A DNA stretch of 64,000 nt from Bacilli bacterium. Its GTDB lineage: Bacteria > Bacillota_I > Bacilli_A > RF39 > UBA660. Below are positions 1 to 8,883 of this stretch, in pieces; position 1 is the first letter of the stretch; every line of letters begins with the position of its first letter. The stretch covers positions 1 through 64,000 of the forward strand of contig JAQVXV010000006.1 of assembly GCA_028708945.1 (NCBI GenBank). Reading direction: 5' to 3'. The translations under genes and the position numbers were made by a program. Under the pieces are notes generated by a model that was given only the letters and a program-made list of their open reading frames with translations, had not been told where the DNA came from and did not search any database.

Positions 1-2
1 GA

Positions 3-941
3 AATAATCGTAAAATTGCTATCTTCGGAAGAAGTATGCAAAACAATTTAGATATTTCAATTGCTGGTGGATATATAAATCATAAAGAGATATTTGTGTC
101 ACCAGAAGAAGCTAATAGATTAAAACCCCACGAAGTATGTTTATTATGTACTGGTAGTCAAGGTGAACCTCTAGCAGCTTTAAGTAGAATTGCTAATGGT
201 ACACATAAATCAATTAAATTACAACCTAATGATACGGTAGTATTCTCTTCTTCAGCAATACCAGGTAATGCTTTAAGTATTTCTAGAACTATTAATAAAC
301 TTTATTTAAAAGGTGTTAAGGTTTATACCAATACTTTATTAAGCGATATCCATACAAGTGGTCATGGTAGTCAAGAAGAATTAAAATTAATGATTAGATT
401 ATTTAAACCAAAATATTTTATGCCAGTACATGGTGAATATCGTATGCTTAAGAAACATGCTGATTTAGCAATAGATTGTGGTATTCCTGAAGAAAATACT
501 TTTATTTTAGGCAATGGTGATGTATTGTCAATGTTTAAAGGAAAAGTAAAACAAGAAGGAACTATTCAAGCTGGCAATGTATATGTTGATGGTAATCGTA
601 TTGGAGATGTCAGCAATGCCGTTATGTGGGAAAGAAAAACAATGGCCAATGATGGAGTGGTTGTTGTAATTGCAAATATTGATACTGAAAAAATGACATT
701 AATTGGTAGACCTAATATTACTACTAGAGGTTTTGTATTAGTAAATGATAACACTGAACTTATTTTAGAATTAGAAAATATCAGTAAAAAAGCTATTGAA
801 AAAAGCTTGAAAAAGCCGATTAATTATACCGAAATTAAATCGACAATAATCCAAGACTTAGCCCCATATATTTATGATCGTACAGGAAGAAAACCAATTA
901 TTTTACCTGTATTGATGAATATAAAGAAAAATAACAATTAA
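3..941 (+). CDS. rnj: Ribonuclease J, C-terminal part (5' truncated by window edge)
   Basis: RNase J is the 5'-3' exo/endoribonuclease that takes the place of RNase E in RNA turnover and 5' maturation in low-GC Gram-positives; it is cytoplasmic. The open frame enters from the left edge, so the N-terminal metallo-beta-lactamase motifs (HxHxDH) are outside the window. What remains starts in the beta-CASP domain with NRKIAIFGRS, continues through HTSGHGS and MPVHGEYR, typical of the RNase J RMMBL region, and ends in the C-terminal domain with PIILPVLMN. The first in-window ATG (36) is internal. J1 and J2 paralogues cannot be told apart here. It is followed at once by a strong terminator. Confidence 0.95.
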   Translation, partial: NNRKIAIFGRSMQNNLDISIAGGYINHKEIFVSPEEANRLKPHEVCLLCTGSQGEPLAALSRIANGTHKSIKLQPNDTVVFSSSAIPGNALSISRTINKLYLKGVKVYTNTLLSDIHTSGHGSQEELKLMIRLFKPKYFMPVHGEYRMLKKHADLAIDCGIPEENTFILGNGDVLSMFKGKVKQEGTIQAGNVYVDGNRIGDVSNAVMWERKTMANDGVVVVIANIDTEKMTLIGRPNITTRGFVLVNDNTELILELENISKKAIEKSLKKPINYTEIKSTIIQDLAPYIYDRTGRKPIILPVLMNIKKNNN

Positions 942-960
942 AGTTGTTATTTTTCTTTAT
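921..960 (+). terminator. Intrinsic terminator of rnj
   Basis: A perfect 17-bp inverted repeat (921-937 with 944-960, loop 938-943) overlaps the stop codon and is followed by more T-rich sequence. It ends the RNase J transcript. Confidence 0.85.
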
Positions 961-1031
961 ATTTCTTTATTTTTCTTTATTTTTAACAAATTTATTGATA
1001 TAATTAAATAAATAGTAAAGGAGGTGAAAGA

Positions 1032-1376
1032 TTGAACCTTTTTAGCAAAGATAAAGAAATTATCTTAAAAATTACAAATGGAATTTTATTAATATGGTTT
1101 TTAGGAGCTTTAATGTTTACTGGTTATAACATAATTGAAAAAGTAGTAAAAGGACCAAAATATACTTATAATGAATATAAGTTACAATATTGTGGTAAAT
1201 ACGATGAAATAGTAGATTACGAAAGCAATTGCCAAGAAATGTACGACAGATCAAAACTAGATGACAAGCAAAACGATTTTTATTCAACAAGAAGTTTGTA
1301 CACCTCAATTCTTAATGTGGTGATAGTTGGTGGCGCTTTATTCTTATTAAATAAGAAAAAAGAAACAAAAAAATAG
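1032..1376 (+). CDS. Small two-TM membrane protein, unknown function
   Basis: 114 residues; family not recognised. There are two hydrophobic segments, at about 12-36 and 86-105, and the loop between them (about 40-85) is polar and holds two cysteines (YCGKYD and SNCQEMY) that could form a disulphide if the loop lies outside. The C-terminus is Lys-rich (NKKKETKK), which favours a cytoplasmic tail. It starts with TTG at 1032, chosen because a near-perfect Shine-Dalgarno (AAAGGAGGTG) sits just upstream; a TATAAT lies at 999-1004. It is monocistronic between the rnj terminator and a shared terminator with miaA. Confidence 0.75.
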   Translation: MNLFSKDKEIILKITNGILLIWFLGALMFTGYNIIEKVVKGPKYTYNEYKLQYCGKYDEIVDYESNCQEMYDRSKLDDKQNDFYSTRSLYTSILNVVIVGGALFLLNKKKETKK

Positions 1377-1381
1377 TAATT

Positions 1382-1406
1382 AAAAACGATTAATTTAATC
1401 GTTTTT
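1382..1406. terminator. Bidirectional terminator between the small membrane gene and miaA
   Basis: 11-bp perfect stem (1382-1392 with 1396-1406, 3-nt loop) flanked by A-runs on the left and T-runs on the right, so it can serve both convergent genes. It overlaps the miaA stop codon. Confidence 0.85.
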
Positions 1407-2279
1407 TTTGTTGATAAATTTTAATACATCATTAACAGTTTCATTAAAGTTTGTGAAATTAACTTCAAACCAATTAATATTCATTTGATTATTAAACCAG
1501 GTGTATTGTCTTTTAGCGTATCTTCTACTATTTTGTTTACATTTTTCTATACAATTTTCTAAAGTGTCTTTATTTTCAAAATAAGGAAACATTTCTTTAT
1601 AACCAATAGGAGTCATAATAGCTTTAGTTCTAATATTAGATTCATAGATTTTTTTTACTTCTTCTAATAGACCAGAATCTAACATATGATCAAATCGACT
1701 ATTAATTATATTATATAAATTAGTTCTATCGGTTGTTAAACCAATAAAAATAGCATCATATAATAATTCATTGTTACTTTGTTTTTCACTTATTGGTTTT
1801 AAATTATTTTTATAGTAATTTAAAGATCTTTCTACCCTTTGACGGTTGTTTTTATGTACTTTAGTATTAGGGTCAACCTCTAATAATTTTTGGTACAATT
1901 CTTCATTATTGTAATTACTATAATCAAGTCTTGGAGTTTCATCTTCAAAAGAGTAATTATATAGACAAGCTTTTATATATAGACCAGTACCACCTACTAA
2001 GATAGTTGTTTTTCCTTTTGACTTTATTTCTTCAATTTTTAATCTAGCATCTTTTTGATAATCAAAGACAGAATAATCATCTTCTATATCTTTAATATCA
2101 AACAAATGATGCACAATACCCTCTTTTTCTTCCTCTTTTATTTTAGCAGTTGCTATATCTAAACCGCGATATATTTGAGTACTATCAGCATTGATAATTT
2201 CGCCATTTAATTTTTTTGCAAGTTCAATACTCAATTTTGTTTTACCTACTCCAGTAGGTCCTAAAATAACTATAATCAT
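1395..2279 (-). CDS. miaA: tRNA dimethylallyltransferase
   Basis: Transfers the dimethylallyl group from DMAPP to N6 of A37 in tRNAs that read UNN codons (first step to i6A/ms2i6A). The 294-residue protein shows the P-loop GPTGVGKT at 7-14, DSTQIYRG, the GGTGLYIKA motif, the [10 protein letters not shown] tRNA-contact segment and a late RQYTWFNNQ. Length is normal for the family. The start overlaps the queA stop by four bases (ATGA), so the two tRNA-modification genes are translationally coupled in one operon. Confidence 0.97.
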   Translation of the reverse strand: MIIVILGPTGVGKTKLSIELAKKLNGEIINADSTQIYRGLDIATAKIKEEEKEGIVHHLFDIKDIEDDYSVFDYQKDARLKIEEIKSKGKTTILVGGTGLYIKACLYNYSFEDETPRLDYSNYNNEELYQKLLEVDPNTKVHKNNRQRVERSLNYYKNNLKPISEKQSNNELLYDAIFIGLTTDRTNLYNIINSRFDHMLDSGLLEEVKKIYESNIRTKAIMTPIGYKEMFPYFENKDTLENCIEKCKQNSRRYAKRQYTWFNNQMNINWFEVNFTNFNETVNDVLKFINKKND

Positions 2280-3298
2280 TTTATCAACATCGCATCCCCA
2301 AAAGAGAAAAAACGGTATTTTTTATCAATTGCTTCTTGATATGCTTTCATAATAATTTTTTTGTTTGCAAAAGCACTTACTAGCATCATTAAGGTTGATT
2401 TAGGTAAATGAAAATTAGTAATTAAACCATCAATTGCCTTAAAATGATATCCTGGATAAATAAAAATATCGGTCCAACCACTACTTTCTTTAAATTCATT
2501 ATATAAATTTATAATTGTCTCTAAAGTTCTTGTAGATGTAGTTCCAACACTGTATATTTTTTTGTTATTTTTTTTTGTTTTATTTAAAATGTCAGCACAT
2601 TTTTTATCCATTATATAAAATTCACTATGCATTTTATGGTTACTTATATCTTCTACACTTACAGGTCTAAAGGTTCCAAGACCTACATGCAAAGTTATAT
2701 AGGCAATATTTATACCTTTATTTTGTATTTCTTTTAATAATTCTTCCGTAAAATGTAATCCAGCTGTAGGAGCTGCAGCACTTCCAATATTTTTAGCATA
2801 AACGGTTTGATAGCGATCTTTTTCTTCTAATTTTTCATGAATATATGGCGGTAATGGCATTTCTCCTAGTTTATCTAATATCTCATATAAAATACCATTA
2901 TAAATTAGTTTAAAGATTCTAATACCTTCATCTTCTACTTTAATACATTTCATTTTTAAGTCATCACTAAATTTAATAACTGTACCTTCTTTCACTCTTT
3001 TAGCAGGTTTAACTAAACACTTCCAATTATCTTCATTAATGTCATTTAATAACAATACTTCAATATAAGCCTCAGTGTCTTCTTTTATTCCATGTAATCT
3101 TGCTGGTATTACTTTAGTATCATTTAATACTAAGGTTTCCCCGGGTTCTAAGTAATCAATTATATCTTTAAATTTTTGGTGATTAATTTTTTCTGTTTTT
3201 CTATCTAATATTAGTAAATTTGATTCATCCCTTTTTTCAATCGGTGTCTGCGCGATTAGTTCTAAAGGTAAATCAAAGTTAAAATCATCTGTTTTCAT
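2276..3298 (-). CDS. queA: S-adenosylmethionine:tRNA ribosyltransferase-isomerase
   Basis: Makes epoxyqueuosine at tRNA position 34 by moving the ribosyl part of AdoMet onto preQ1. The 340-residue protein opens with [22 protein letters not shown], contains [11 protein letters not shown], the PLPPYIH segment, [20 protein letters not shown] and the [17 protein letters not shown] block, all QueA signatures. ATG start with RBS GAGGTGGAG. First gene of a queA-miaA operon; in B. subtilis queA follows ruvB and precedes tgt, whereas here a permease gene separates ruvB and queA and no tgt is nearby. Confidence 0.97.
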   Translation of the reverse strand: MKTDDFNFDLPLELIAQTPIEKRDESNLLILDRKTEKINHQKFKDIIDYLEPGETLVLNDTKVIPARLHGIKEDTEAYIEVLLLNDINEDNWKCLVKPAKRVKEGTVIKFSDDLKMKCIKVEDEGIRIFKLIYNGILYEILDKLGEMPLPPYIHEKLEEKDRYQTVYAKNIGSAAAPTAGLHFTEELLKEIQNKGINIAYITLHVGLGTFRPVSVEDISNHKMHSEFYIMDKKCADILNKTKKNNKKIYSVGTTSTRTLETIINLYNEFKESSGWTDIFIYPGYHFKAIDGLITNFHLPKSTLMMLVSAFANKKIIMKAYQEAIDKKYRFFSFGDAMLIK

Positions 3299-3317
3299 GA
3301 CTCCACCTCGCTATCTA

Positions 3318-3323
3318 ATTATA
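3318..3323 (-). promoter_or_regulatory. -10 element upstream of queA-miaA
   Basis: A perfect TATAAT on the minus strand about 20 bases ahead of the queA start, just after the preceding gene's terminator. No convincing -35 at 17 bp. Confidence 0.5.
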
Positions 3324-3337
3324 CATTAAAAAAGAAT

Positions 3338-3367
3338 AAAAAAAAAGAGTTTTGCATTTACAAAACT
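3338..3367 (-). terminator. Terminator of the NCS2 permease gene
   Basis: Minus-strand stem AGTTTTG/CAAAACT (3361-3367 with 3348-3354) with a 6-base loop followed by CTTTTTTTT; overlaps the permease stop codon. Confidence 0.8.
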
Positions 3368-4859
3368 ACAATATAGTTGGAACTAAAAAGTATATTAAAA
3401 ATAAAATTGTAATTATTGTGGTTATTAATGATAGTTCCATTTTGGGTTTTTGTTTTGTTTTAGGATATTTTATTAAATCAATAATATAAATTAAAATATT
3501 GATTATAAAATAAGATACAATACCTATTCCAATTCCATCAGTAATCGAATGTGATAGAGGCATCATAATAATTGTTAGAAAAGCCGGAACTGCATTTTTA
3601 ATGTTATCAAAGTCAACTTCATTTATATTTTTAATCATTATAACCCCAACATAAATAAGGGCTGCAGAAGCTGCTGAAATGGGAATAAAAGCAAATAAAG
3701 GTAGAATAAAAATTGATAATAGAAATAATAACGCTATTGTAAAAGCAGTTAATCCAGTTTTTCCACCCGAAGCAATACCAGCACCAGATTCGACAAATAT
3801 ACTTACTGTTGATGTTCCTATGACAGCACCAGCGCATGATGCTAAGGAATCTGAATACATTATTTTATTATAATCTTGTGGTTTTCCATTTGAATCAATT
3901 AATCCAGCATTTGCAGAACATCCTACCACTGTTCCAATCGTGTCAAATAAATCTAGTATTATAAAAGTTAAAACAATTATAAACACTGTAAATAATGAAC
4001 CTTCCGGAAGATTTAATCCTTCAGTAAATAATGACATAAAAACTCCACCTTGATCAGGATTGAAGTTGAAAAAATTAGAAAAATTTTCCCAAAATTTCCA
4101 AGTAATAAAAGAATCATTACCAAGCAAAATATTTAAATCAGCTACCTTTAAAGGAATTGCTAATAAAGTGGCACTTAAAATCCCGATTACAACTGATCCT
4201 TTTACTTTATAATGTGATAAAACAGCAATTACTATTAATCCAAATAAAGTTACTAACGCTATACAAACAGGACCTCCCAATTGCCAATTTGCCATGTTAT
4301 TAAAGTCGATAAACTGTAATAGTGTATATTGATTAGAAACTATTAAACCAGAGTTTTTTAGACCAATAAAGGCTATAAACAGGCCTATTCCTACTGGAAC
4401 TGCTTGTCTGATAACTTTAGGAGTTCCATCGAATATTTTTTCTCTTAAAGTAACTTTTTTTCCTTCTTTTGTCTTAGTAACAGGAATTATTGATAACAAT
4501 AAAAATATTATACCACTTGTAAAGATAATAAACATTCCATTTCCATATGAAAAAGAAAATCCTAAAGAACCACCGATAACAGCTCCAATCGTAGCATTTA
4601 TACCCATACTAGAAGCAGTTCCAAATGGTTTATTAGCAACAAAAGCCATCAACATTGTACCGAAGAAGGCTCCAAGTGCGGTTGCTAAAAAAACAGAAGG
4701 CCATCTAATATCTAGAGTTCCATTAACTAATAAGTTATTAGGATTAACAACTAAAATATAAGACATTGCTAAAAAGGTTGCTAGTCCAGCAAATATTTCT
4801 GTTTTAATATTAGTATTATGTTTTTTTAATTTGAATTTTTGTTCAATTTTTTCTTTCAT
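3366..4859 (-). CDS. NCS2-family purine permease (AzgA/PbuG type)
   Basis: Predicted membrane permease importing hypoxanthine, guanine or adenine with protons. About 497 residues with about a dozen hydrophobic segments. AzgA-subfamily signatures are visible: EIFAGLATFLAMSYILVVNP near the N-terminus, GINATIG, LFDTIGTVVG, and SLASCAGAVIGTSTVSIFVE followed by ESGAGIASGGKTGLTA. I start at ATG 4859 rather than the in-frame GTG at 4868, because AGTAGGTG lies at proper spacing for the ATG. It has its own promoter and terminator, so it is a single-gene unit set between ruvB and queA. Exact substrate cannot be read from sequence. Confidence 0.9.
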   Translation of the reverse strand: MKEKIEQKFKLKKHNTNIKTEIFAGLATFLAMSYILVVNPNNLLVNGTLDIRWPSVFLATALGAFFGTMLMAFVANKPFGTASSMGINATIGAVIGGSLGFSFSYGNGMFIIFTSGIIFLLLSIIPVTKTKEGKKVTLREKIFDGTPKVIRQAVPVGIGLFIAFIGLKNSGLIVSNQYTLLQFIDFNNMANWQLGGPVCIALVTLFGLIVIAVLSHYKVKGSVVIGILSATLLAIPLKVADLNILLGNDSFITWKFWENFSNFFNFNPDQGGVFMSLFTEGLNLPEGSLFTVFIIVLTFIILDLFDTIGTVVGCSANAGLIDSNGKPQDYNKIMYSDSLASCAGAVIGTSTVSIFVESGAGIASGGKTGLTAFTIALLFLLSIFILPLFAFIPISAASAALIYVGVIMIKNINEVDFDNIKNAVPAFLTIIMMPLSHSITDGIGIGIVSYFIINILIYIIDLIKYPKTKQKPKMELSLITTIITILFLIYFLVPTIL

Positions 4860-4878
4860 CTTATACACCTACTTTATA

Positions 4879-4907
4879 AGTATACTAAAAAAAGACATAT
4901 TTTTCAA
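4879..4907 (-). promoter_or_regulatory. Promoter of the NCS2 permease gene
   Basis: TTGAAA (4902-4907), 17-bp spacer, TATACT (4879-4884) on minus. The -35 lies in the loop of the ruvB terminator, so terminator and promoter are interleaved. Confidence 0.65.
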
Positions 4908-4914
4908 TATATCT
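4887..4914 (-). terminator. Terminator of the priA-to-ruvB gene run
   Basis: 9-bp stem (4906-4914 with 4893-4901, one G-U pair) followed by a 7-T run on minus, immediately after the ruvB stop. Confidence 0.75.
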
Positions 4915-5901
4915 TTATTTTGAAATTCCTAAGTGTTCGTAAGCTTTCTCTGTTACAACACGACCTCTAGAAGTTCTTTTTAAAAAACCATTTTGTAATA
5001 GATAAGGTTCATAGACATCTTCAATTGTCGTTTGTTCCTCACCAATAGCAGAACTTATAGCTTCAATTCCAACTGGACCACCATCAAATTTTTCGATTAT
5101 TTGTTTTAATAAGTTATAATCAGTTTGATCTAGTCCTAAAGAATCAACTTTTAATTTTTCAAGTGCAATTTGAGTTATATTTAAATCGATATTTCCATTA
5201 CCTAATACTAAAGCATAATCTCTAACTCGTTTAAATAATCGATTGACAATTCTAGGTGTTCCTCTGCTTCTTCGAGCTAATTCGAAAGCTGCTTCTTCAG
5301 TAATTAAAGTATCTAAAACACGACCTGTTCTTTTAGCTATTTCCGTTAATTCTTCAACAGTATAATAATCTAATTTAGAAATAATTCCAAAGCGATCTCT
5401 TAAAGGTCCTGTTAAATCACCTGTTCTAGTTGTTGCCCCAACTAAAGTAAAAGGTGGTAAATCAATTCTAATATTGCGACTTGAAGAATCATTACCAACT
5501 ATGATATCTAAAGTAAAATCTTCCATAGCTGAATACAACATTTCTTCAATAAACTTTGGAATACGATGTATTTCATCAATAAATAAAACGTCATAAGGTT
5601 CAATAGTCGATAACAAGGCTGCTAAATCACCGGACTTTTCAATTGCTGGACCACTTGATGTTTTAATATTACTTTCTAATTCATTAGCAATTATATATGC
5701 TAAAGTGGTTTTCCCTAAACCTGGCGGACCATATAATAAAACATGATCTAAAGACTCTTCACGCATTCTAGCAGCTTTAATAAAAATTTCTAAATTGTTC
5801 TTAACCTCACCTTGACCAATGTATTCACATAATGAAACTGGTCTTATTGTTTTTTCAAAACTATCCTCTTCAGTTTTACAACTATCTAATACTTTATTCA
5901 C
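4915..5901 (-). CDS. ruvB: Holliday junction branch-migration helicase RuvB
   Basis: AAA+ hexameric motor that works with RuvA to migrate Holliday junctions. 328 residues; shows [11 protein letters not shown], Walker [12 protein letters not shown] (60-70), Walker B FIDEIHRI, sensor 1 GATTR, DRFG, and the C-terminal winged helix with [26 protein letters not shown] and [10 protein letters not shown]. Starts with GTG at 5901, preceded by AAAGGTG, overlapping the upstream nucleotidase gene by 8 bases. The gene between ruvA and ruvB is unusual. Confidence 0.97.
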   Translation of the reverse strand: MNKVLDSCKTEEDSFEKTIRPVSLCEYIGQGEVKNNLEIFIKAARMREESLDHVLLYGPPGLGKTTLAYIIANELESNIKTSSGPAIEKSGDLAALLSTIEPYDVLFIDEIHRIPKFIEEMLYSAMEDFTLDIIVGNDSSSRNIRIDLPPFTLVGATTRTGDLTGPLRDRFGIISKLDYYTVEELTEIAKRTGRVLDTLITEEAAFELARRSRGTPRIVNRLFKRVRDYALVLGNGNIDLNITQIALEKLKVDSLGLDQTDYNLLKQIIEKFDGGPVGIEAISSAIGEEQTTIEDVYEPYLLQNGFLKRTSRGRVVTEKAYEHLGISK

Positions 5902-6457
5902 ATTTCACACCTTTTATATATTCATATATATCTTTCCATGAATTTACTCTTTTAAAGTCTTCAACATGACGATTTAATCTAGAATCAAATAGTAAAACCG
6001 GAATATTTAATTCACTTACAGTCATACAATGATGAATTGAATCATCAATAAATAAATCAATTTTATTTTTTTTACATACTTCTTTTTTATCATGACATTC
6101 TGCAAAAAGTTTATAGTCTCTTATTTTATGTTTTGCAAACCACTTTTCACTAAAATCATACGGATCATCAAAGCATAATTTACTTCTAGCAGTAATAAAA
6201 TATATTTCGTGCTCTTCTTTTAATAGATTAAAATATTTTACAAAATCCTCTTTTGGCGGATTATGTTTTATTATAGTTGGAACACATAAACGAAAAAATT
6301 CAACGAATTGTTTTTCATCTAGCCCTAAAAATGCTTCATAAGAAGAATTATTAGTTAAAACTTTCCTTTTTGTTTTTCTGTTATATTCATATACCTCTGG
6401 TATTAAAGACTCTAGCGTGTCTGTTATTGTATCGTCTATATCAATACCTATTCTCAT
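5894..6457 (-). CDS. 5'(3')-deoxyribonucleotidase-like HAD hydrolase (NT5C family)
   Basis: 187 residues with HAD motif [10 protein letters not shown] at 5-13, motif II FITAR, and motif IV LFIDDS. This arrangement fits the NT5C/YorS-like nucleotidase family, which dephosphorylates nucleoside monophosphates; substrate not certain. RBS GAGGTGAT precedes the ATG. It sits 3 bases after ruvA and overlaps ruvB, so it is co-transcribed with both, possibly linking nucleotide pools to repair, but that is inference. Confidence 0.85.
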   Translation of the reverse strand: MRIGIDIDDTITDTLESLIPEVYEYNRKTKRKVLTNNSSYEAFLGLDEKQFVEFFRLCVPTIIKHNPPKEDFVKYFNLLKEEHEIYFITARSKLCFDDPYDFSEKWFAKHKIRDYKLFAECHDKKEVCKKNKIDLFIDDSIHHCMTVSELNIPVLLFDSRLNRHVEDFKRVNSWKDIYEYIKGVKCE

Positions 6458-6460
6458 AAA

Positions 6461-7012
6461 TCACCTCAATAATAATTTTAATGCTGTTTTTACCTGTTCT
6501 TCTATTTTCAAAGAATTATTAATGTTTGGCAATACTCTATTTATATCTGCCTGTCTATAACCTAATCCTTTCAAGACTTCTGCTAGTTCGTTAAAGTCTT
6601 TCTCTACCACCGCTTTAGAAGATACTAATTTACCTTTTAAGTCTAAAATAATTTGTCTGGCTATTTTATCCCCTATTTTTGGAAATTTCTTTAAATATAG
6701 GATATTTTCTCTTTCGATTGCATCAATAATGCCACTAGTAGAACCGATTGCAAACATAGGAAGGGCCATTTTACAGCCTAAACCTTTAACACTGATTAAA
6801 CTTAAAAACAAATCTTTTTCATCTTTATTTTTAAAACCATATAGATTTAATTCATCTTCTTTTACTTGTTGATATAAATATACTAATACTTCTTCATTTT
6901 CTTCATAACTATATGGATTAGCAACATTTATTATATAACCAATACTATTGTTTTCTAAAACAATATAATTGTTTTCAATAGCAGTTATTTTTCCTCTTAT
7001 ATATTCGTACAT
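6461..7012 (-). CDS. ruvA: Holliday junction DNA-binding protein RuvA
   Basis: Tetrameric junction-binding partner of RuvB. 183 residues: N-terminal OB domain beginning MYEYIRGKI, two helix-hairpin-helix motifs (ISVKGLGCKMA around 73-83 and KFPKIGDKIARQII around 108-121), and the C-terminal RuvB-binding domain with EVLKGLGYRQADI. RBS AGGGGGAA. Slightly shorter than the usual about 200 residues owing to a compact linker. Confidence 0.96.
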   Translation of the reverse strand: MYEYIRGKITAIENNYIVLENNSIGYIINVANPYSYEENEEVLVYLYQQVKEDELNLYGFKNKDEKDLFLSLISVKGLGCKMALPMFAIGSTSGIIDAIERENILYLKKFPKIGDKIARQIILDLKGKLVSSKAVVEKDFNELAEVLKGLGYRQADINRVLPNINNSLKIEEQVKTALKLLLR

Positions 7013-7020
7013 AATTCCCC

Positions 7021-7323
7021 CTATTTTCTCTTGAAAAATCCTTTAATAAGATAAAATTCAAATACAATAAATGCTGCAATATATAAATACAGTAATATTG
7101 TATAGAATAAACCGGATGAATAATTACTTAACATTATTGGAATATTTTTAGGGATATTAATATCTATCCATTTATGTATCTCTTTAGTTAAAAATTCATT
7201 GTTTACAAATGTTAATAATCTTAATAATATATCAATTATTGCTATAGCATTTATAACATAATAAAATTTTTTGTAAAAAAAGATAACTAGTCCTAAAATA
7301 ACTAAAATAACAATTAAATCCAT
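7021..7323 (-). CDS. Small hydrophobic membrane protein, unknown
   Basis: 100 residues, not recognised. Hydrophobic segments lie at about 3-18, 22-38 and 68-92, separated by a stretch rich in Lys/Glu/Asn (NNEFLTKEIHKWIDINIPK) likely to face the outside or lie on the membrane; the C-terminus is KGFFKRK. RBS AAAGGAG. It lies 8 bases upstream of ruvA in the priA-fmt-ruvAB run. The size and topology recall CvpA-like small membrane proteins but no motif supports that. Confidence 0.7.
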   Translation of the reverse strand: MDLIVILVILGLVIFFYKKFYYVINAIAIIDILLRLLTFVNNEFLTKEIHKWIDINIPKNIPIMLSNYSSGLFYTILLYLYIAAFIVFEFYLIKGFFKRK

Positions 7324-7333
7324 AAAAACTCCT

Positions 7334-7882
7334 TTATTTAACGTAATTACATACTAAATCATCTACTGTTAATTTTATATCCTCACTATTATAAGCAACA
7401 CTTATGTTGCTATTTTCCTCTTTTAATTCAAAATCAAAGTAATGATTATATTTTTCATCGGTTACAACATAAACATCTATTTTATAACTATCATCATTTA
7501 TAGTTGAAATGTGATTCCCTCTAACTATTAATTCATATACATCAAAAGGAGAGATGTAGTTGATTTGTTCATCACTGATAGTTGCATCTTCATTATAGAT
7601 AACTCTATCAGAAATATAATAATTTTCTTCTTTATAATTTAGAGTTGTTATATTTTGTTCATAAGATCCACTAAAGGCTAAATCACCTTCATTACAATAA
7701 AAAGTATAAGTTTCCGAATTTCTTAATTCATTTAAAAAATCTTCCTTAGAATTAACTGCTTTTTCTGCTTCATTCGCTAAATGACCTACATATCTTGTAG
7801 TAATAACTAATCCAACAAAACAGATTATTAATTTAATAATAGTTTTTTGATTTTCTAAAACCCATTCTTTTAATTTTTTCAT
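7334..7882 (-). CDS. Membrane-anchored extracytoplasmic protein, unknown
   Basis: 182 residues with one N-terminal transmembrane anchor (about 14-32, TIIKLIICFVGLVITT) and a beta-rich polar domain predicted outside the cell (EDFLNEL..., with YTFYCNEGDLAFSG and several Asp/Asn/Tyr-rich strands). One Cys in the outer domain and one near the C-terminus (NYVK end preceded by LVCN). The ATG overlaps the fmt stop by 4 bases and has RBS GTAGGGTGT. No family recognised; not obviously a lipoprotein. Confidence 0.7.
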   Translation of the reverse strand: MKKLKEWVLENQKTIIKLIICFVGLVITTRYVGHLANEAEKAVNSKEDFLNELRNSETYTFYCNEGDLAFSGSYEQNITTLNYKEENYYISDRVIYNEDATISDEQINYISPFDVYELIVRGNHISTINDDSYKIDVYVVTDEKYNHYFDFELKEENSNISVAYNSEDIKLTVDDLVCNYVK

Positions 7883-8841
7883 TCTAACACCCTACCTACA
7901 ATTTCTTTTTTATCTTGTAATCCATTTAGAAATTCGATGGCACTCATTCTTTTTTTACCAGCTAATTGAACTTCGGTAATAACTAATTCACCATTACTTA
8001 CTTTTACACCAAATCCATCTGGATATATAGCAGTAATTTCACCATTTAATTTATTAAAAACATTATCTGTCTCACGACATTTCCATATTTTTAATAATTG
8101 TCGACTAAATATACAATATGCACCAGGTCTATTATTTAAAGCTCTTACTTTATTTTTAATTTGTCTTTTAGTTTTATTAAAGAATATTCTTTCATCTTCT
8201 TTTTTAATTATTGGTGCATAAGTTACTAAAGATGAGTCTTGTTTAGTTCTCTTATTAGTTCCTTCAATTATTGAAGGAAGTGTCTTTAATAATAGATCTC
8301 TTCCTAAAATCGCTAACTTCATTCGCAATGTAGAACCTGTATCTTCACTTTCTATAGGTATTTCTTCTTGGGTTATTATATCTCCCGAATCCATACCTTC
8401 ATCCATATACATAATGGTTACTCCAGTTTTACTGTGTCCATTCATAATTGCTCTTTCAATTGGTGCTCCACCTCTTAAAAGTGGCAATAAAGACGAATGA
8501 ACATTAATGCAACCTAATCTTGGATAATCCAATATTTGTTTAGGTATTATTTGTCCATATGCACATGTTATTATTAAATCTGGTTCAAGATTTAAAATTT
8601 CAATGAAATCCTCTCTTATTTTCGTTGGTTGTAGCACTAAAATTTGATGTTCAATCGCTAATTTTTTAACCGGCGGTATAATAATATTACCATGGCGATC
8701 TTTTTCCCTATCCGCCTGACATACGACAGCTCTAACTTTATAATTTTCTAAAATTCCTTTTAAAACAACCGTACTAAATTCAGGAGTTCCCATAAAAACT
8801 ATTTTAAGGTCTTTTTCAACAATTAAATCTTCTAAATTCAT
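7879..8841 (-). CDS. fmt: Methionyl-tRNA formyltransferase
   Basis: Formylates initiator Met-tRNA using 10-formyl-THF. 320 residues; shows KIVFMGTPEFS, the catalytic region CAYGQIIPKQIL, NVHSSLLPLLRGGAPIERAI, GVTIMYMDEGMDSGDII, and the C-terminal OB-like domain with LNNRPGAYC. The N-terminus carries about 11 extra residues before KIVFMG; I keep this start because AGGTGA precedes the ATG and no later Met suits. def, usually adjacent in Bacilli, is absent here. Follows priA as in many Firmicutes. Confidence 0.97.
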   Translation of the reverse strand: MNLEDLIVEKDLKIVFMGTPEFSTVVLKGILENYKVRAVVCQADREKDRHGNIIIPPVKKLAIEHQILVLQPTKIREDFIEILNLEPDLIITCAYGQIIPKQILDYPRLGCINVHSSLLPLLRGGAPIERAIMNGHSKTGVTIMYMDEGMDSGDIITQEEIPIESEDTGSTLRMKLAILGRDLLLKTLPSIIEGTNKRTKQDSSLVTYAPIIKKEDERIFFNKTKRQIKNKVRALNNRPGAYCIFSRQLLKIWKCRETDNVFNKLNGEITAIYPDGFGVKVSNGELVITEVQLAGKKRMSAIEFLNGLQDKKEIVGRVLE

Positions 8842-8883
8842 AGTATCACCTATTCTTATTTTAACATAAATATTAGTTTTTTG

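Noticed and set aside
3340..3346. A- and T-homopolymer tracts in many gaps as slippage or phase-variation sites
   Set aside because: They lie in terminators between genes, not inside reading frames, and no frameshifted gene was found.
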